This document shows, piece by piece, positions 44,220-51,721 of a DNA stretch of 64,000 nt. The DNA comes from Leucobacter chromiiresistens (GTDB taxonomy: Bacteria; Actinomycetota; Actinomycetes; Actinomycetales; Microbacteriaceae). The position numbers and the translations under genes are program-made. Below the pieces are notes generated by a model, which saw nothing but the letters and a program-made list of their open reading frames with translations, was not told where the DNA came from and made no database searches. Each line of letters begins with the position of its first letter. The stretch's first letter is position 1. Location of the stretch: the NCBI RefSeq assembly GCF_900102345.1, contig NZ_FNKB01000001.1:496001-560000 (forward strand), given 5' to 3'.

Positions 44220-45314
44220 GTGTCCCGATCAGCGAGCGCGCTGCTGCCGCGCGACACCCCCGTGCAGCTGCTCGACGCCGAGGGCGTCGTGCACGCCGAC
44301 GCCGAGTTCTCGATGCCCGATGGGGAGACGCTGCGCCGCGCCTACGCGGGCCTCGTGAACGGCCGTCGCATCAACGATCAGTGCAACGCGCTCGTGCGCC
44401 AGGGCCGACTCGCGGTCTACCCCGCTTCGACGGGGCAGGAGGCCTGCCAGGTGGCGGCCGCCCTCTGCCTCGAGCGCGGCGACTGGCTGTTCCCGACGTA
44501 CCGCGATTCGGTCGCCGTGATCGCGCGCGGCGTCGCCCCCGCCGCGGCGATGGTGCTGCTGCGCGGCGACTGGCATTCGGGCTACGATCCCACCGAGTAC
44601 GGCATCGCCCCGCAGGCGACACCGCTCGCCACGCAGCTGCTCCACGCCGTCGGCTTCGCGCACGCCGCCCGCCTGCGCGGCGAAGACACCGTCGTGCTCG
44701 CGATGTGCGGCGACGGCGCGACGAGCGAGGGCGACTTCCACGAGGCGATGAACTTCGCCGCCGTCTTCCACCTGCCCGTCGTGTTCTTCGTGCAGAACAA
44801 CGAGTTCGCCATCTCCGTGCCCCTCTCCCGGCAGACCGCCGCACCGTCGCTCGCGCACAAGGCGATCGGGTACGGGATGCCGGGCGAGCGCGTCGACGGC
44901 AACGACGTCGCCGCGCTGCTGGCGGTGCTCGGCGCCGCGGTGGATCGGGCTCGCGCCGGCGACGGCCCCAGCCTCGTCGAGGCGCACACCTACCGCATGC
45001 TCGCGCACACGAACGCCGACGACGACACCCGGTACCGCGAGCGAGAGGCCGTGCAGGCGTGGGCCGGTCGCGATCCCCTCGCCCGCGTGCGGACGCATCT
45101 GCTCGACACGGGCGCGCTGACCGAGGCCGACGAGGCGGAGCTGGCCGCCGCCGCAGAGGAGATCGCGAGCGAGCTGCGCTACGCGATGAACGCGAACCCG
45201 CAGCTCGACCCCGAGGAGCTCTTCGCGCACGTCTACGCCGAGCGCCCGGAGACACTCGACGCGCAGTGGGGCGTGCTGCGCGATGAGATCGAACGCACGG
45301 AGGTCGACTCGTGA
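44220..45314 (+). CDS. pdhA: 2-oxoacid dehydrogenase E1 component, alpha subunit
   Basis: 364-residue thiamine-diphosphate enzyme subunit. The ThDP motif begins at VVLAMCGDGATSEGDFHEAM and ends near FVQNNEFAISVP; the phosphorylation-loop region shows YRMLAHTNADDDTRYR. It decarboxylates pyruvate or branched-chain 2-oxoacids and passes the acyl group to E2. The Lrp-type neighbour favours branched-chain substrates, while the sequence type is usually annotated as pyruvate dehydrogenase. It starts with GTG at 44220, with AAGGAGG 4 nt upstream. Its stop overlaps the E1beta start (GTGA). No E3 gene is nearby. Confidence 0.88.
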   Translation: MSRSASALLPRDTPVQLLDAEGVVHADAEFSMPDGETLRRAYAGLVNGRRINDQCNALVRQGRLAVYPASTGQEACQVAAALCLERGDWLFPTYRDSVAVIARGVAPAAAMVLLRGDWHSGYDPTEYGIAPQATPLATQLLHAVGFAHAARLRGEDTVVLAMCGDGATSEGDFHEAMNFAAVFHLPVVFFVQNNEFAISVPLSRQTAAPSLAHKAIGYGMPGERVDGNDVAALLAVLGAAVDRARAGDGPSLVEAHTYRMLAHTNADDDTRYREREAVQAWAGRDPLARVRTHLLDTGALTEADEAELAAAAEEIASELRYAMNANPQLDPEELFAHVYAERPETLDAQWGVLRDEIERTEVDS

Positions 45315-46417
45315 GCACGACGATGGCGCGGGGCGGAACCGCGCGGAGCAGGGACGCGGGCGCCGCGGGCGCGGGGGCCGCGGGGGCGCAGCGCAGGGGC
45401 GCAGTGACCGGGCCCGCGGATCAGCGGGAGACGACGCCGACGACCATGTCGATGGCGGCGGCGCTCAACCGGGCGCTCGCCGACTCCCTCGCGGCCGACG
45501 ACCGGGTCGTGGTCTACGGCGAGGACGTGGGAGCGCTGGGCGGCGTCTTCCGCATCACCGACGGGCTCACGGAGCGCTTCGGCGAATCCCGGTGCTTCGA
45601 CACGCCCCTCGCGGAATCGGGGATCGTGGGCACCGCGGTCGGCATGGCGATGAATGGGATGACGCCCGTCGTGGAGATGCAGTTCGACGCCTTCGCGCTG
45701 CCCGCCTTCGAGCAGGTGGTGAGCCACGTGGCGAAGCTCGGCAATCGCACCCGCGGTGATCTGCGCATGCCGCTCGTGATCCGCATCCCGTACGGCGGCG
45801 GCATCGGCGGCGTCGAGCACCACTGCGACTCCTCGGAGGCGTACTACGCGCACACCCCTGGGCTCACGGTGGTATCGCCGTCGACGCCGCAGGACGCGTA
45901 CTCGCTGCTGCGCGCCGCGATCGCCTCCCCCGACCCGGTGGTCTTCATGGAGCCGAAGAAGCTCTACTGGTCGACGGGGCCGGTCGACACGAGCATCGAG
46001 GCGGAGCTGCGCCGCGCTCGGGTCGTGAGACCGGGATCGGACCTCACGCTCATCGGCTACGGCCCGTCCGTGCCGATCGCGCTCGAGGCCGCCGAGGCCG
46101 CGGAGGCCGACGGGCGCAGCGTCGAGGTGATCGACGTGCGCACGCTGACGCCGTTCGACGACCGCACGGTGATGGAGTCGGTGCGCCGTACGGGGCGCGC
46201 GATCGTCATCGCCGAGGCGCCGGGGTTCGCGAGCGTCGCCTCCGAGATCCAGGCGCGGGTGTTCGAGCAGTGCTTCGAGTACCTCGAAGCCCCGGTGCGC
46301 CGCGTGACCGGCTTCGACACCCCGTTCGCATCGCCGAAGTTCGAGCACTGGTACCTTCCCGACGCCGAGCGCGTGCTCGACGCGATCGAGACGCTGCACT
46401 GGGAGGAGTCGCGATGA
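45311..46417 (+). CDS. 2-oxoacid dehydrogenase E1 component, beta subunit
   Basis: 368-residue transketolase-like E1beta subunit that pairs with the preceding gene product. Family parts are VVYGEDVGALGGVFRITDGL, FDTPLAESGIVGTAVGMAM, and the C-terminal transketolase domain EVIDVRTLTPFDDRTVMESV. The first 45 residues are an Ala/Gly-rich extension (GAAGAGAAGAQRRG) not usual in the family. The true start could be an internal ATG at 45446 (MSMAAALNRALADS), but GTG 45311 gives the GTGA overlap. The stop overlaps the E2 start. Confidence 0.88.
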   Translation: MSTTMARGGTARSRDAGAAGAGAAGAQRRGAVTGPADQRETTPTTMSMAAALNRALADSLAADDRVVVYGEDVGALGGVFRITDGLTERFGESRCFDTPLAESGIVGTAVGMAMNGMTPVVEMQFDAFALPAFEQVVSHVAKLGNRTRGDLRMPLVIRIPYGGGIGGVEHHCDSSEAYYAHTPGLTVVSPSTPQDAYSLLRAAIASPDPVVFMEPKKLYWSTGPVDTSIEAELRRARVVRPGSDLTLIGYGPSVPIALEAAEAAEADGRSVEVIDVRTLTPFDDRTVMESVRRTGRAIVIAEAPGFASVASEIQARVFEQCFEYLEAPVRRVTGFDTPFASPKFEHWYLPDAERVLDAIETLHWEESR

Positions 46418-47847
46418 CCACCCGCACCTTCATGCTCCCCGATCTCGGCGAGGGGCTCACCGAGGCCGCACTGGTCAGGTGGATGGTCGCCGTGGGCGAC
46501 ACCGTCGCCATCGATCAGCCCATCGCCGAAGTCGAGACGGCGAAGAGCATCGTCGAGCTGCCCTCGCCCTACGCCGGAGTGGTGGTGCAGCTGCACGGCG
46601 CCGAGGGCGAAGCGCTGCAGACGGGCGCACCCGTGATCGAGGTCGGTGACGAGCACTCCGCCGAGTCGGGGCGACGCCCCAACCCCGAGAACGTCCCCGG
46701 CCCCGAGAGCGCGCTCGAGTCTGAGCGCTCCGCCGGGTCGGCAGGGTCCGTCGCTCGGAAGCCGCAAGACGAGCACGAGGCCTACCGCACCGAGGAGCGA
46801 GCAGGATCGGGCAACGTGCTCATCGGCTACGGCACCGGGCGCGGGCCCGCGAAGGGGCGCCGGCGCCGCGCGCGGAGCGGCCCCGGCACCCCGCCCGCCA
46901 CGGGGGCGGTCGCGTCGGCGGAGCCCTCCGACGCCGCTCTGCGGCGCACCGTCGCCGTGCGCTCCCCCATCGTGCGGCGCCTCGCCCGCGACCTTGGCGT
47001 CGACCCGCGCCGCGTGCAGCCGAGCGGTGCCGACGGGGCCGTCACCCGCGCAGACGTGCTGCGCGCCGCGGGTGATATCGCTCCCGCCGGGCACGGCATC
47101 CGGCCGAGCTCCGGGCACGACGCCCCGTCGAGCACCGGGCACGGTGCGCCGCTCCCCGTCGCCCGCGTCGAGCGCTTCACCCCGCTGCGGCGCGTCGTCT
47201 CGCAGAAGCTCTCGCGCAGCCGCGCCGAGATTCCCGAGGCGACCGTGTGGGTCGACGTCGACCTCACCGAGCTCTGGGAGCTGCGACCGCGCATGGCCGC
47301 CGACGGCGCGCGGCCGCCGTCGCTCACCGCGATCCTCGCCCGGTTCACACTGATCACCCTGCGGCAGTACCCGATACTCGCCGGCCGACTCACCCCGCAG
47401 GGCGACGCGATCGAGGTGTACGAGGGCGTCAATCTGGGCATCGCCGTCGACACCGACCGCGGGCTCATGGTGCCGGTGCTGCGCGAGGCGCACGACCGGT
47501 CGATCGCCGACCTCGACGCCGATCTGCGCGCGCTGAGCGCGTCGGCCCGCGATGGCCGCACCCCGCCCGAGCAGCTGCGCGACTCGACGTTCACGCTCAA
47601 CAACTACGGCGGCCTCGGCGTCGACGGCTCTGCGGCGATCATCAACCATCCCGAGGTGGCGATGCTCGGGATCGGGCGCGTGCTCGAACGGGCGTGGGTG
47701 GTCAACGGCCGGGTCGAGGTGCGGCGCGTCGCGCAGCTGTCGCTCGTATTCGACCACCGCGTCTGCGACGGCGGCTACGCGGCGGGCTTCCTGCGCACCG
47801 TGGTCGACCTGCTCGAGCACCCGCTGCGCGCCTACCCCGGCGTGTGA
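46414..47847 (+). CDS. 2-oxoacid dehydrogenase E2 (dihydrolipoamide acyltransferase)
   Basis: 477-residue E2 enzyme. It has a single lipoyl domain (residues 1-80, lipoyl-lysine K44 in VETAKSIVEL), a long charged linker, the E1/E3-binding domain (about 185-225; RSPIVRRLARDLGVDPRRVQ) and a C-terminal catalytic domain ending with the active site FDHRVCDGG (His and Asp). It transfers the acyl group to CoA and needs lipoylation, likely by the LplA-type ligase at 34239. The ATG at 46414 overlaps the E1beta stop. The third subunit, E3, must come from elsewhere in the genome. Confidence 0.9.
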   Translation: MTTRTFMLPDLGEGLTEAALVRWMVAVGDTVAIDQPIAEVETAKSIVELPSPYAGVVVQLHGAEGEALQTGAPVIEVGDEHSAESGRRPNPENVPGPESALESERSAGSAGSVARKPQDEHEAYRTEERAGSGNVLIGYGTGRGPAKGRRRRARSGPGTPPATGAVASAEPSDAALRRTVAVRSPIVRRLARDLGVDPRRVQPSGADGAVTRADVLRAAGDIAPAGHGIRPSSGHDAPSSTGHGAPLPVARVERFTPLRRVVSQKLSRSRAEIPEATVWVDVDLTELWELRPRMAADGARPPSLTAILARFTLITLRQYPILAGRLTPQGDAIEVYEGVNLGIAVDTDRGLMVPVLREAHDRSIADLDADLRALSASARDGRTPPEQLRDSTFTLNNYGGLGVDGSAAIINHPEVAMLGIGRVLERAWVVNGRVEVRRVAQLSLVFDHRVCDGGYAAGFLRTVVDLLEHPLRAYPGV

Positions 47848-47914
47848 GGCGGGCCGGGAGCCCCCCTCGTCCCGCCCCGACTCCTGCCCGCCCCGGCCCC
47901 CGGAGCACCTGGGA

Positions 47915-47967
47915 ATGCGATAGAAGGTCCGCTCCTGGAGAGCTGGGGAGCGGACCTTCTGTCGCAT
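47915..47967. repeat. Family C hairpin element, copy C1
   Basis: Arms at 47915-47935 and 47947-47967 (20 of 21 pair), loop 11 nt (TGGAGAGCTGG). The arm starts ATGCGATAGAAGGTCC. It lies 68 nt after the E2 gene. A 20-nt left flank (CCCCGGAGCA...GGGA) is also shared with C2. Confidence 0.88.
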
Positions 47968-47995
47968 CCTTGCTACTGATCTCTCCCGAGAGCCG

Positions 47996-48220
47996 ATGCT
48001 GCAATCGACGCCCGAAGCCCCGCAAGGACGCGGTGCAGATACTGAATTTGTCGCTCAGGGATGCTGCATTCTCCGCCCGACGAACTCACTGCGTTCGATG
48101 CTGCGTTTACGATCGCGCCATGAGCAGGATGAGTCGGGCGCAGGCGCCTACGTTGCCTGGTCACTACAAGCCGCAAACTTCAGGAATGTGATCAACAAGT
48201 ACAGTGCGGAGACGAAGTGA
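47996..48220 (+). other. Possible small gene or gene remnant in a low-GC gap
   Basis: The 369-nt gap between E2 and the next membrane-protein gene contains hairpin C1 and, from 47990, DNA clearly poorer in GC than the surroundings. An open frame of 74 codons (47996-48220) ends in GTGA overlapping the next start, which would fit a coupled gene. However, its composition (QGCCILRPTNSLRSMLRLRS) is unconvincing, no family was recognised and there is no ribosome-binding site. It is more likely a remnant. Confidence 0.2.
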
Positions 48221-48663
48221 GTCACCGGTCCACCCTTTCCCTGATCTGTTTCGGCCCAATCGTGTGCGGTGCGCCAATTTTCCTGTATGTGCTGGGTTAC
48301 TTCCTTCTCATTGCTCCGGACTTCTCATCGGTGCTTTTCGGACTGCAATGGGGGCTTGCACTGCTCGTCCTCCCCATCGCCGCAGTGGGACTTGTTGTCG
48401 GGTTGATCGGGTACGTCTGCAGCAGAGCCACGCAACGCTTCTTCAACCGGGATCTTCCCGTACCCCATGCACTGATCGTCGGAGCGGGAAGCGGCGCAAT
48501 CGGGGCGCTTCCGCTCGGTTTCCTCCTCTCTCTCTCGGAGTTCGGAGCCGGCCTTGCGATTTCGATCATCGCGAGCGGGATCTACGTCTTCGTGGTGTTC
48601 ACCGTCTGCGTGCTCCTCTGGGAACGGCGCGCGCGACGCTGGAACGACGGCGCAGGCGCGTAA
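48217..48663 (+). CDS. Small integral membrane protein of unknown function
   Basis: 148-residue protein with four TM helices: LICFGPIVCGAPIFLYVLGY, LALLVLPIAAVGLVVGLIGY, ALIVGAGSGAIGALPLGFLL and IIASGIYVFVVFTVCVLLW. It starts with GTG at 48217, with GGAG about 7 nt upstream. Its GC content and third-base use are unlike the neighbours, and it is bracketed by the two family C hairpins. It may be acquired DNA. No family was recognised. Confidence 0.65.
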   Translation: MSHRSTLSLICFGPIVCGAPIFLYVLGYFLLIAPDFSSVLFGLQWGLALLVLPIAAVGLVVGLIGYVCSRATQRFFNRDLPVPHALIVGAGSGAIGALPLGFLLSLSEFGAGLAISIIASGIYVFVVFTVCVLLWERRARRWNDGAGA

Positions 48664-48723
48664 CGCGCGCTCCGATCCGCGACGGCCCGACGGGCTCGCC
48701 TCCGCTCCCCGGAGCAACGGGAA

Positions 48724-48776
48724 ATGCGACAGAAGGTCCGCTCCCCAGCTCTCCGGGAGCGGACCTTCTGTCGCAT
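48724..48776. repeat. Family C hairpin element, copy C2 (loop inverted relative to C1)
   Basis: Arms at 48724-48744 and 48756-48776 (21 of 21 pair), loop CCAGCTCTCCG. The loop is the reverse complement of the C1 loop at 10 of 11 positions, although the left flank (CCCCGGAGCA) keeps the same orientation in both copies. It lies between the converging membrane-protein and MHS transporter genes. Confidence 0.9.
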
Positions 48777-48857
48777 CATTTCGCAGGCGGGCGCCGCAGG
48801 CGGGCGCGGGCGGGCGGGGGCAGGCTCGCGGGCCCGCCCGCGTCCGCGCAGCGCCCG

Positions 48858-50189
48858 CTAGACCGGCACCACCTCGTTCGAGCGGGTGTTGAGCGCGACG
48901 CCCTTCGGCTCCTTCACGACCGACACGGCCACCAGCGAGACGATCGTGACGCCGAGGATGTAGAGCCCGATCGTCCACGACGCCCCGGTGGCGCCGAAGA
49001 CGAGGTCGGCGATCAGCGGGGCGAACGCGCCGCCGAAGATGGCCCCGATCGCGTACCCGATGGAGACGCCCGAGTACCGCACGTCGGCGGGGAACATCTC
49101 GGCGTACAGCGCCGCCTGGGGGCCGTACGAGAGGCCGAGCCCGACGGTCATGAGGAACAGGGCGACGAAGTACATGAAGATGTTGCCGGTGTCGATGAGG
49201 AACCACATCGGCACGGCCCAGATGCCGAGCAGCACGTACCCGATCTGGAAGGTGCGCACGCGGCCGATGCGGTCGGAGATGATGCCGCCGAAGAGCGTGA
49301 AGGCGAGCCAGCCGAACGAGGCGAGCGTCGTGGCGAGCAGCACCGGGGGTCGGGCGAGGCCGAGGCCGCCGTCGGCCTCGGGCCGGGTCGCGTAGGCGGA
49401 GAAGAACGCGATGAGCAGGTATCCGGCGGCGTTGTTCGCGATGAAGATGAGGGCGGCGAGCAGCACCTCTTTCGCATGCTTCGAGAAGAGCGTCTTGAGC
49501 GGCGCGGCCGATTCTCCCTTGCGCTCCTGCAGCTCCTTGAACACCGGCGACTCCTCGACGGCCCGACGGATGAAGTAGCCCACGAGGATCAGCACGATCG
49601 AGAAGAGGAAGGGCAGGCGCCAGCCCCACGAGAGGAACTGCTCCTCGGTGAGGGTCGTGGTGATGACCCACATGGTCGCCGTCGCGAGGATCATGCCGAG
49701 CGGCACGCCGATCTGCGGGTAGGCCCCGAAGAAGCCGCGCTTGTTCTCGGGGGCGTGCTCGACCGACATGAGGGCGGCACCGCCCCACTCGCCGCCGGCG
49801 GAGAACCCCTGGAGCACGCGCAGCAGCACGAGCAGCACGGGGGCTGCGACGCCGATCTGAGCGTAGGTGGGCAGTACGCCGATCAGTGCGGTCGCGAGAC
49901 CCATGAGCACGAGCGTGAGCACGAGCATGCGCTTGCGGCCCAGCCGGTCTCCGAGGTGCCCGGCGACGATCGCGCCGAGCGGCCGGAAGAGGAAGGAGAT
50001 GCCGAGCGAGGCCCAGGCGACGATCTGCCCGATGGTCTCGCCCGCGGGCGCGAAGTAGAGCGCGGCGAAGACGGCGCCCGCCGCTTGCGCGTAGATGAAG
50101 AAGTCGTACCACTCGATGGTGGTGCCGACGACGGTGCCCGCGAGCACCTTGCGCCGTTCCGCCTGCTTGTCGACAGCAGTCATGGTCAT
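48858..50189 (-). CDS. MHS-family MFS transporter, candidate phenylacetate permease
   Basis: 443-residue 12-TM transporter of the MHS group. Signatures are GTTIEWYDFFIYAQAAGAVF, GDRLGRKRMLVLTLVLMG and RVLQGFSAGGEWGGAALMS. The ATG at 50189 has GGAG 5 nt upstream. Its promoter carries an 18-nt palindrome closely matching the one in front of the paa genes at 56.3 kb, in the same position relative to the -10. It is therefore probably controlled by the PaaR-like TetR protein and imports phenylacetate or a similar aromatic acid (inferred). Confidence 0.85.
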   Translation of the reverse strand: MTMTAVDKQAERRKVLAGTVVGTTIEWYDFFIYAQAAGAVFAALYFAPAGETIGQIVAWASLGISFLFRPLGAIVAGHLGDRLGRKRMLVLTLVLMGLATALIGVLPTYAQIGVAAPVLLVLLRVLQGFSAGGEWGGAALMSVEHAPENKRGFFGAYPQIGVPLGMILATATMWVITTTLTEEQFLSWGWRLPFLFSIVLILVGYFIRRAVEESPVFKELQERKGESAAPLKTLFSKHAKEVLLAALIFIANNAAGYLLIAFFSAYATRPEADGGLGLARPPVLLATTLASFGWLAFTLFGGIISDRIGRVRTFQIGYVLLGIWAVPMWFLIDTGNIFMYFVALFLMTVGLGLSYGPQAALYAEMFPADVRYSGVSIGYAIGAIFGGAFAPLIADLVFGATGASWTIGLYILGVTIVSLVAVSVVKEPKGVALNTRSNEVVPV

Positions 50190-50222
50190 GTGAACTCCAT
50201 TGTTCGTAAGGACGGCCAAGTT

Positions 50223-50251
50223 ACCGACCGTTCGGCCAGTAATAGAGCGTA
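50223..50251 (-). promoter_or_regulatory. Predicted promoter and PaaR-like operator of the MHS transporter
   Basis: Minus strand: -10 box TACGCT (50246-50251), then the 18-nt imperfect palindrome ACTGGCCGAACGGTCGGT (50223-50240) across the expected start. The core CCGAACGGTC and flanking RGT recur at 56320-56333 before paaJ. Confidence 0.65.
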
Positions 50252-50329
50252 CACGAAAGGGCCAGCGGCGAGAAGTGCGTGCGCAGTACGATGGACGCCC
50301 ACTGTTGTCGAGCGAAGGAGCTGAGTCAC

Positions 50330-50590
50330 ATGTCCCTGACCCCCCGGAAGAAGCTGGTCGGCTGCGCAGCCGCGATCGGGATCATCGCCGGAGGCCTCTT
50401 CGGCGTCGCGTCGCCCGCGCAGGCCGCCGGCTACTCGTACCTGTACCCGACGAACTTCACCACGAAGGCGGACTGCGACGCGAAGCGCGTCACCATGAAC
50501 TCGACGTGGACCCGCGCGAGCCAGTGCTTCACGATGACCGATCGCGGGGTCGTCGACTGGAAGTTCTCGGTGTCCGTGCGCGGGTACTGA
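50330..50590 (+). CDS. Small secreted protein with Sec signal peptide
   Basis: 86-residue protein. Residues 1-33 are a typical signal peptide (RKKLVGCAAAIGIIAGGLFG, cleavage likely after SPAQA). The mature part of about 52 residues has two cysteines (DCDAKR and SQCFT), enough for one disulfide, and many aromatic residues. AGGAG lies 10 nt before the ATG at 50330. It resembles small exported proteins of actinomycetes of unknown function. Confidence 0.72.
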   Translation: MSLTPRKKLVGCAAAIGIIAGGLFGVASPAQAAGYSYLYPTNFTTKADCDAKRVTMNSTWTRASQCFTMTDRGVVDWKFSVSVRGY

Positions 50591-50641
50591 GCGCGGCGCT
50601 GGGTTCGCACCGGGCGACGGCACTCGGTGCGGGCCGAGGCG

Positions 50642-51514
50642 TCACTGCGCGGCGCGCACCGGTTCGAAACTGCTCGGATCGGTGCCGCCCGCCGGTGACA
50701 GGAAGATGCGCTGCACGTCGCCGGGATCCGCCGGGTCGAAGACGAGGGGCCGCCGCGCCCCCACCGCCGGCACGTCTCGCGTGCGGAGCGCTGCCGTGCA
50801 CGCGACCCACCGGCTGACGCCCTCGGAATCCGAGAACCTCGCGACGAGCGGCGCGATCATGCGAGAGGCGCTCGGCTCGGGCAGCGGCGCCTGCGTGATC
50901 TCGGCCTCGGTGCGCACGCCCCGAGCGAGCAGCTGCTCGACGACGCGGCCGTTGCGCTCGCGCCGCCGCGCCGCCAGCACCCGCCCGATGAGGCTGAGCA
51001 CCGTCAGCAGCGCGAACAGCCCGGGCAGCCACCAGGTGCCCGCGTAGAGCGCCCACGCCCCGATGCCCCACGTCTCGTTCTGACCGAATACGGGATCGAC
51101 GGCCACGCCGACCGCGTCGGGCGCCGCCCACATCGTCGACGCCAGCCAGGTGCCCACGGTGAGCCCCGCCAGCACGATCGTCAACGGCCCGACGATCACG
51201 AAGAAGTCGCTGCGGCCACTGTAGCGGTGGTTCCAGGTGCCGTACAGCCCGAGGGTTACGATCAGCCCGAGAATGCCGAGCGGCAGGCCCCACGCCCGGA
51301 ACGCGATGGGGGTCTCCGTCTCCCAGCTCCCGAAGACGCTGTTGATGCTCATGACGCGCAGCTGCTCGAACACGCCGCCGACCGCGAACCCGAGCACGGT
51401 GGCCGCGGCGAGCGCCAGAACGCCGAAGCAGATCGTGGCGATGAGCGCTGAGGCGGTTCCGCGGTGTCGTGCGTGGTCGCGTCGTGCGGCTTCTTGAGGA
51501 TCTACCAAACTCAC
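50642..51514 (-). CDS. Membrane protein of unknown function (DUF3592-like C-terminal part)
   Basis: 290-residue protein with four TM helices (TASALIATICFGVLALAAAT, GLPLGILGLIVTLGLYG, FVIVGPLTIVLAGLTVGTWL, WLPGLFALLTVLSLIGRVL) and a cytoplasmic C-terminal domain in which VEQLLARGVRTEAEITQAPL resembles the strand region of DUF3592 proteins. It starts with GTG at 51514. TATCGT ends 6 nt upstream, so the mRNA is probably leaderless. Function unknown. Confidence 0.7.
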   Translation of the reverse strand: MSLVDPQEAARRDHARHRGTASALIATICFGVLALAAATVLGFAVGGVFEQLRVMSINSVFGSWETETPIAFRAWGLPLGILGLIVTLGLYGTWNHRYSGRSDFFVIVGPLTIVLAGLTVGTWLASTMWAAPDAVGVAVDPVFGQNETWGIGAWALYAGTWWLPGLFALLTVLSLIGRVLAARRRERNGRVVEQLLARGVRTEAEITQAPLPEPSASRMIAPLVARFSDSEGVSRWVACTAALRTRDVPAVGARRPLVFDPADPGDVQRIFLSPAGGTDPSSFEPVRAAQ

Positions 51515-51721
51515 CGAACCACGATACCCCGCCGCCGCGCCCGCGGTCCACGGGGCGGCGCGCTCCCCGGCAGTTCCCCGCGCAGCACCCCGGCAGTTCC
51601 CCGCGCAATGCCTCGCCTGCGTGCTCGAGGCGCCGCGAATGCAGCCGGGGGGCCGGACGAACCCGTCCGACCGCCCCCGCCGAGCCGCGCGGCTCACACC
51701 GCGCGGCTCACTGCACGCGGC

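Noticed and set aside
45446..46417. Shorter E1beta starting at ATG 45446
   Set aside because: It would remove the unusual Ala/Gly leader, but GTG 45311 gives the 4-nt overlap used throughout this operon. Kept only as an alternative.
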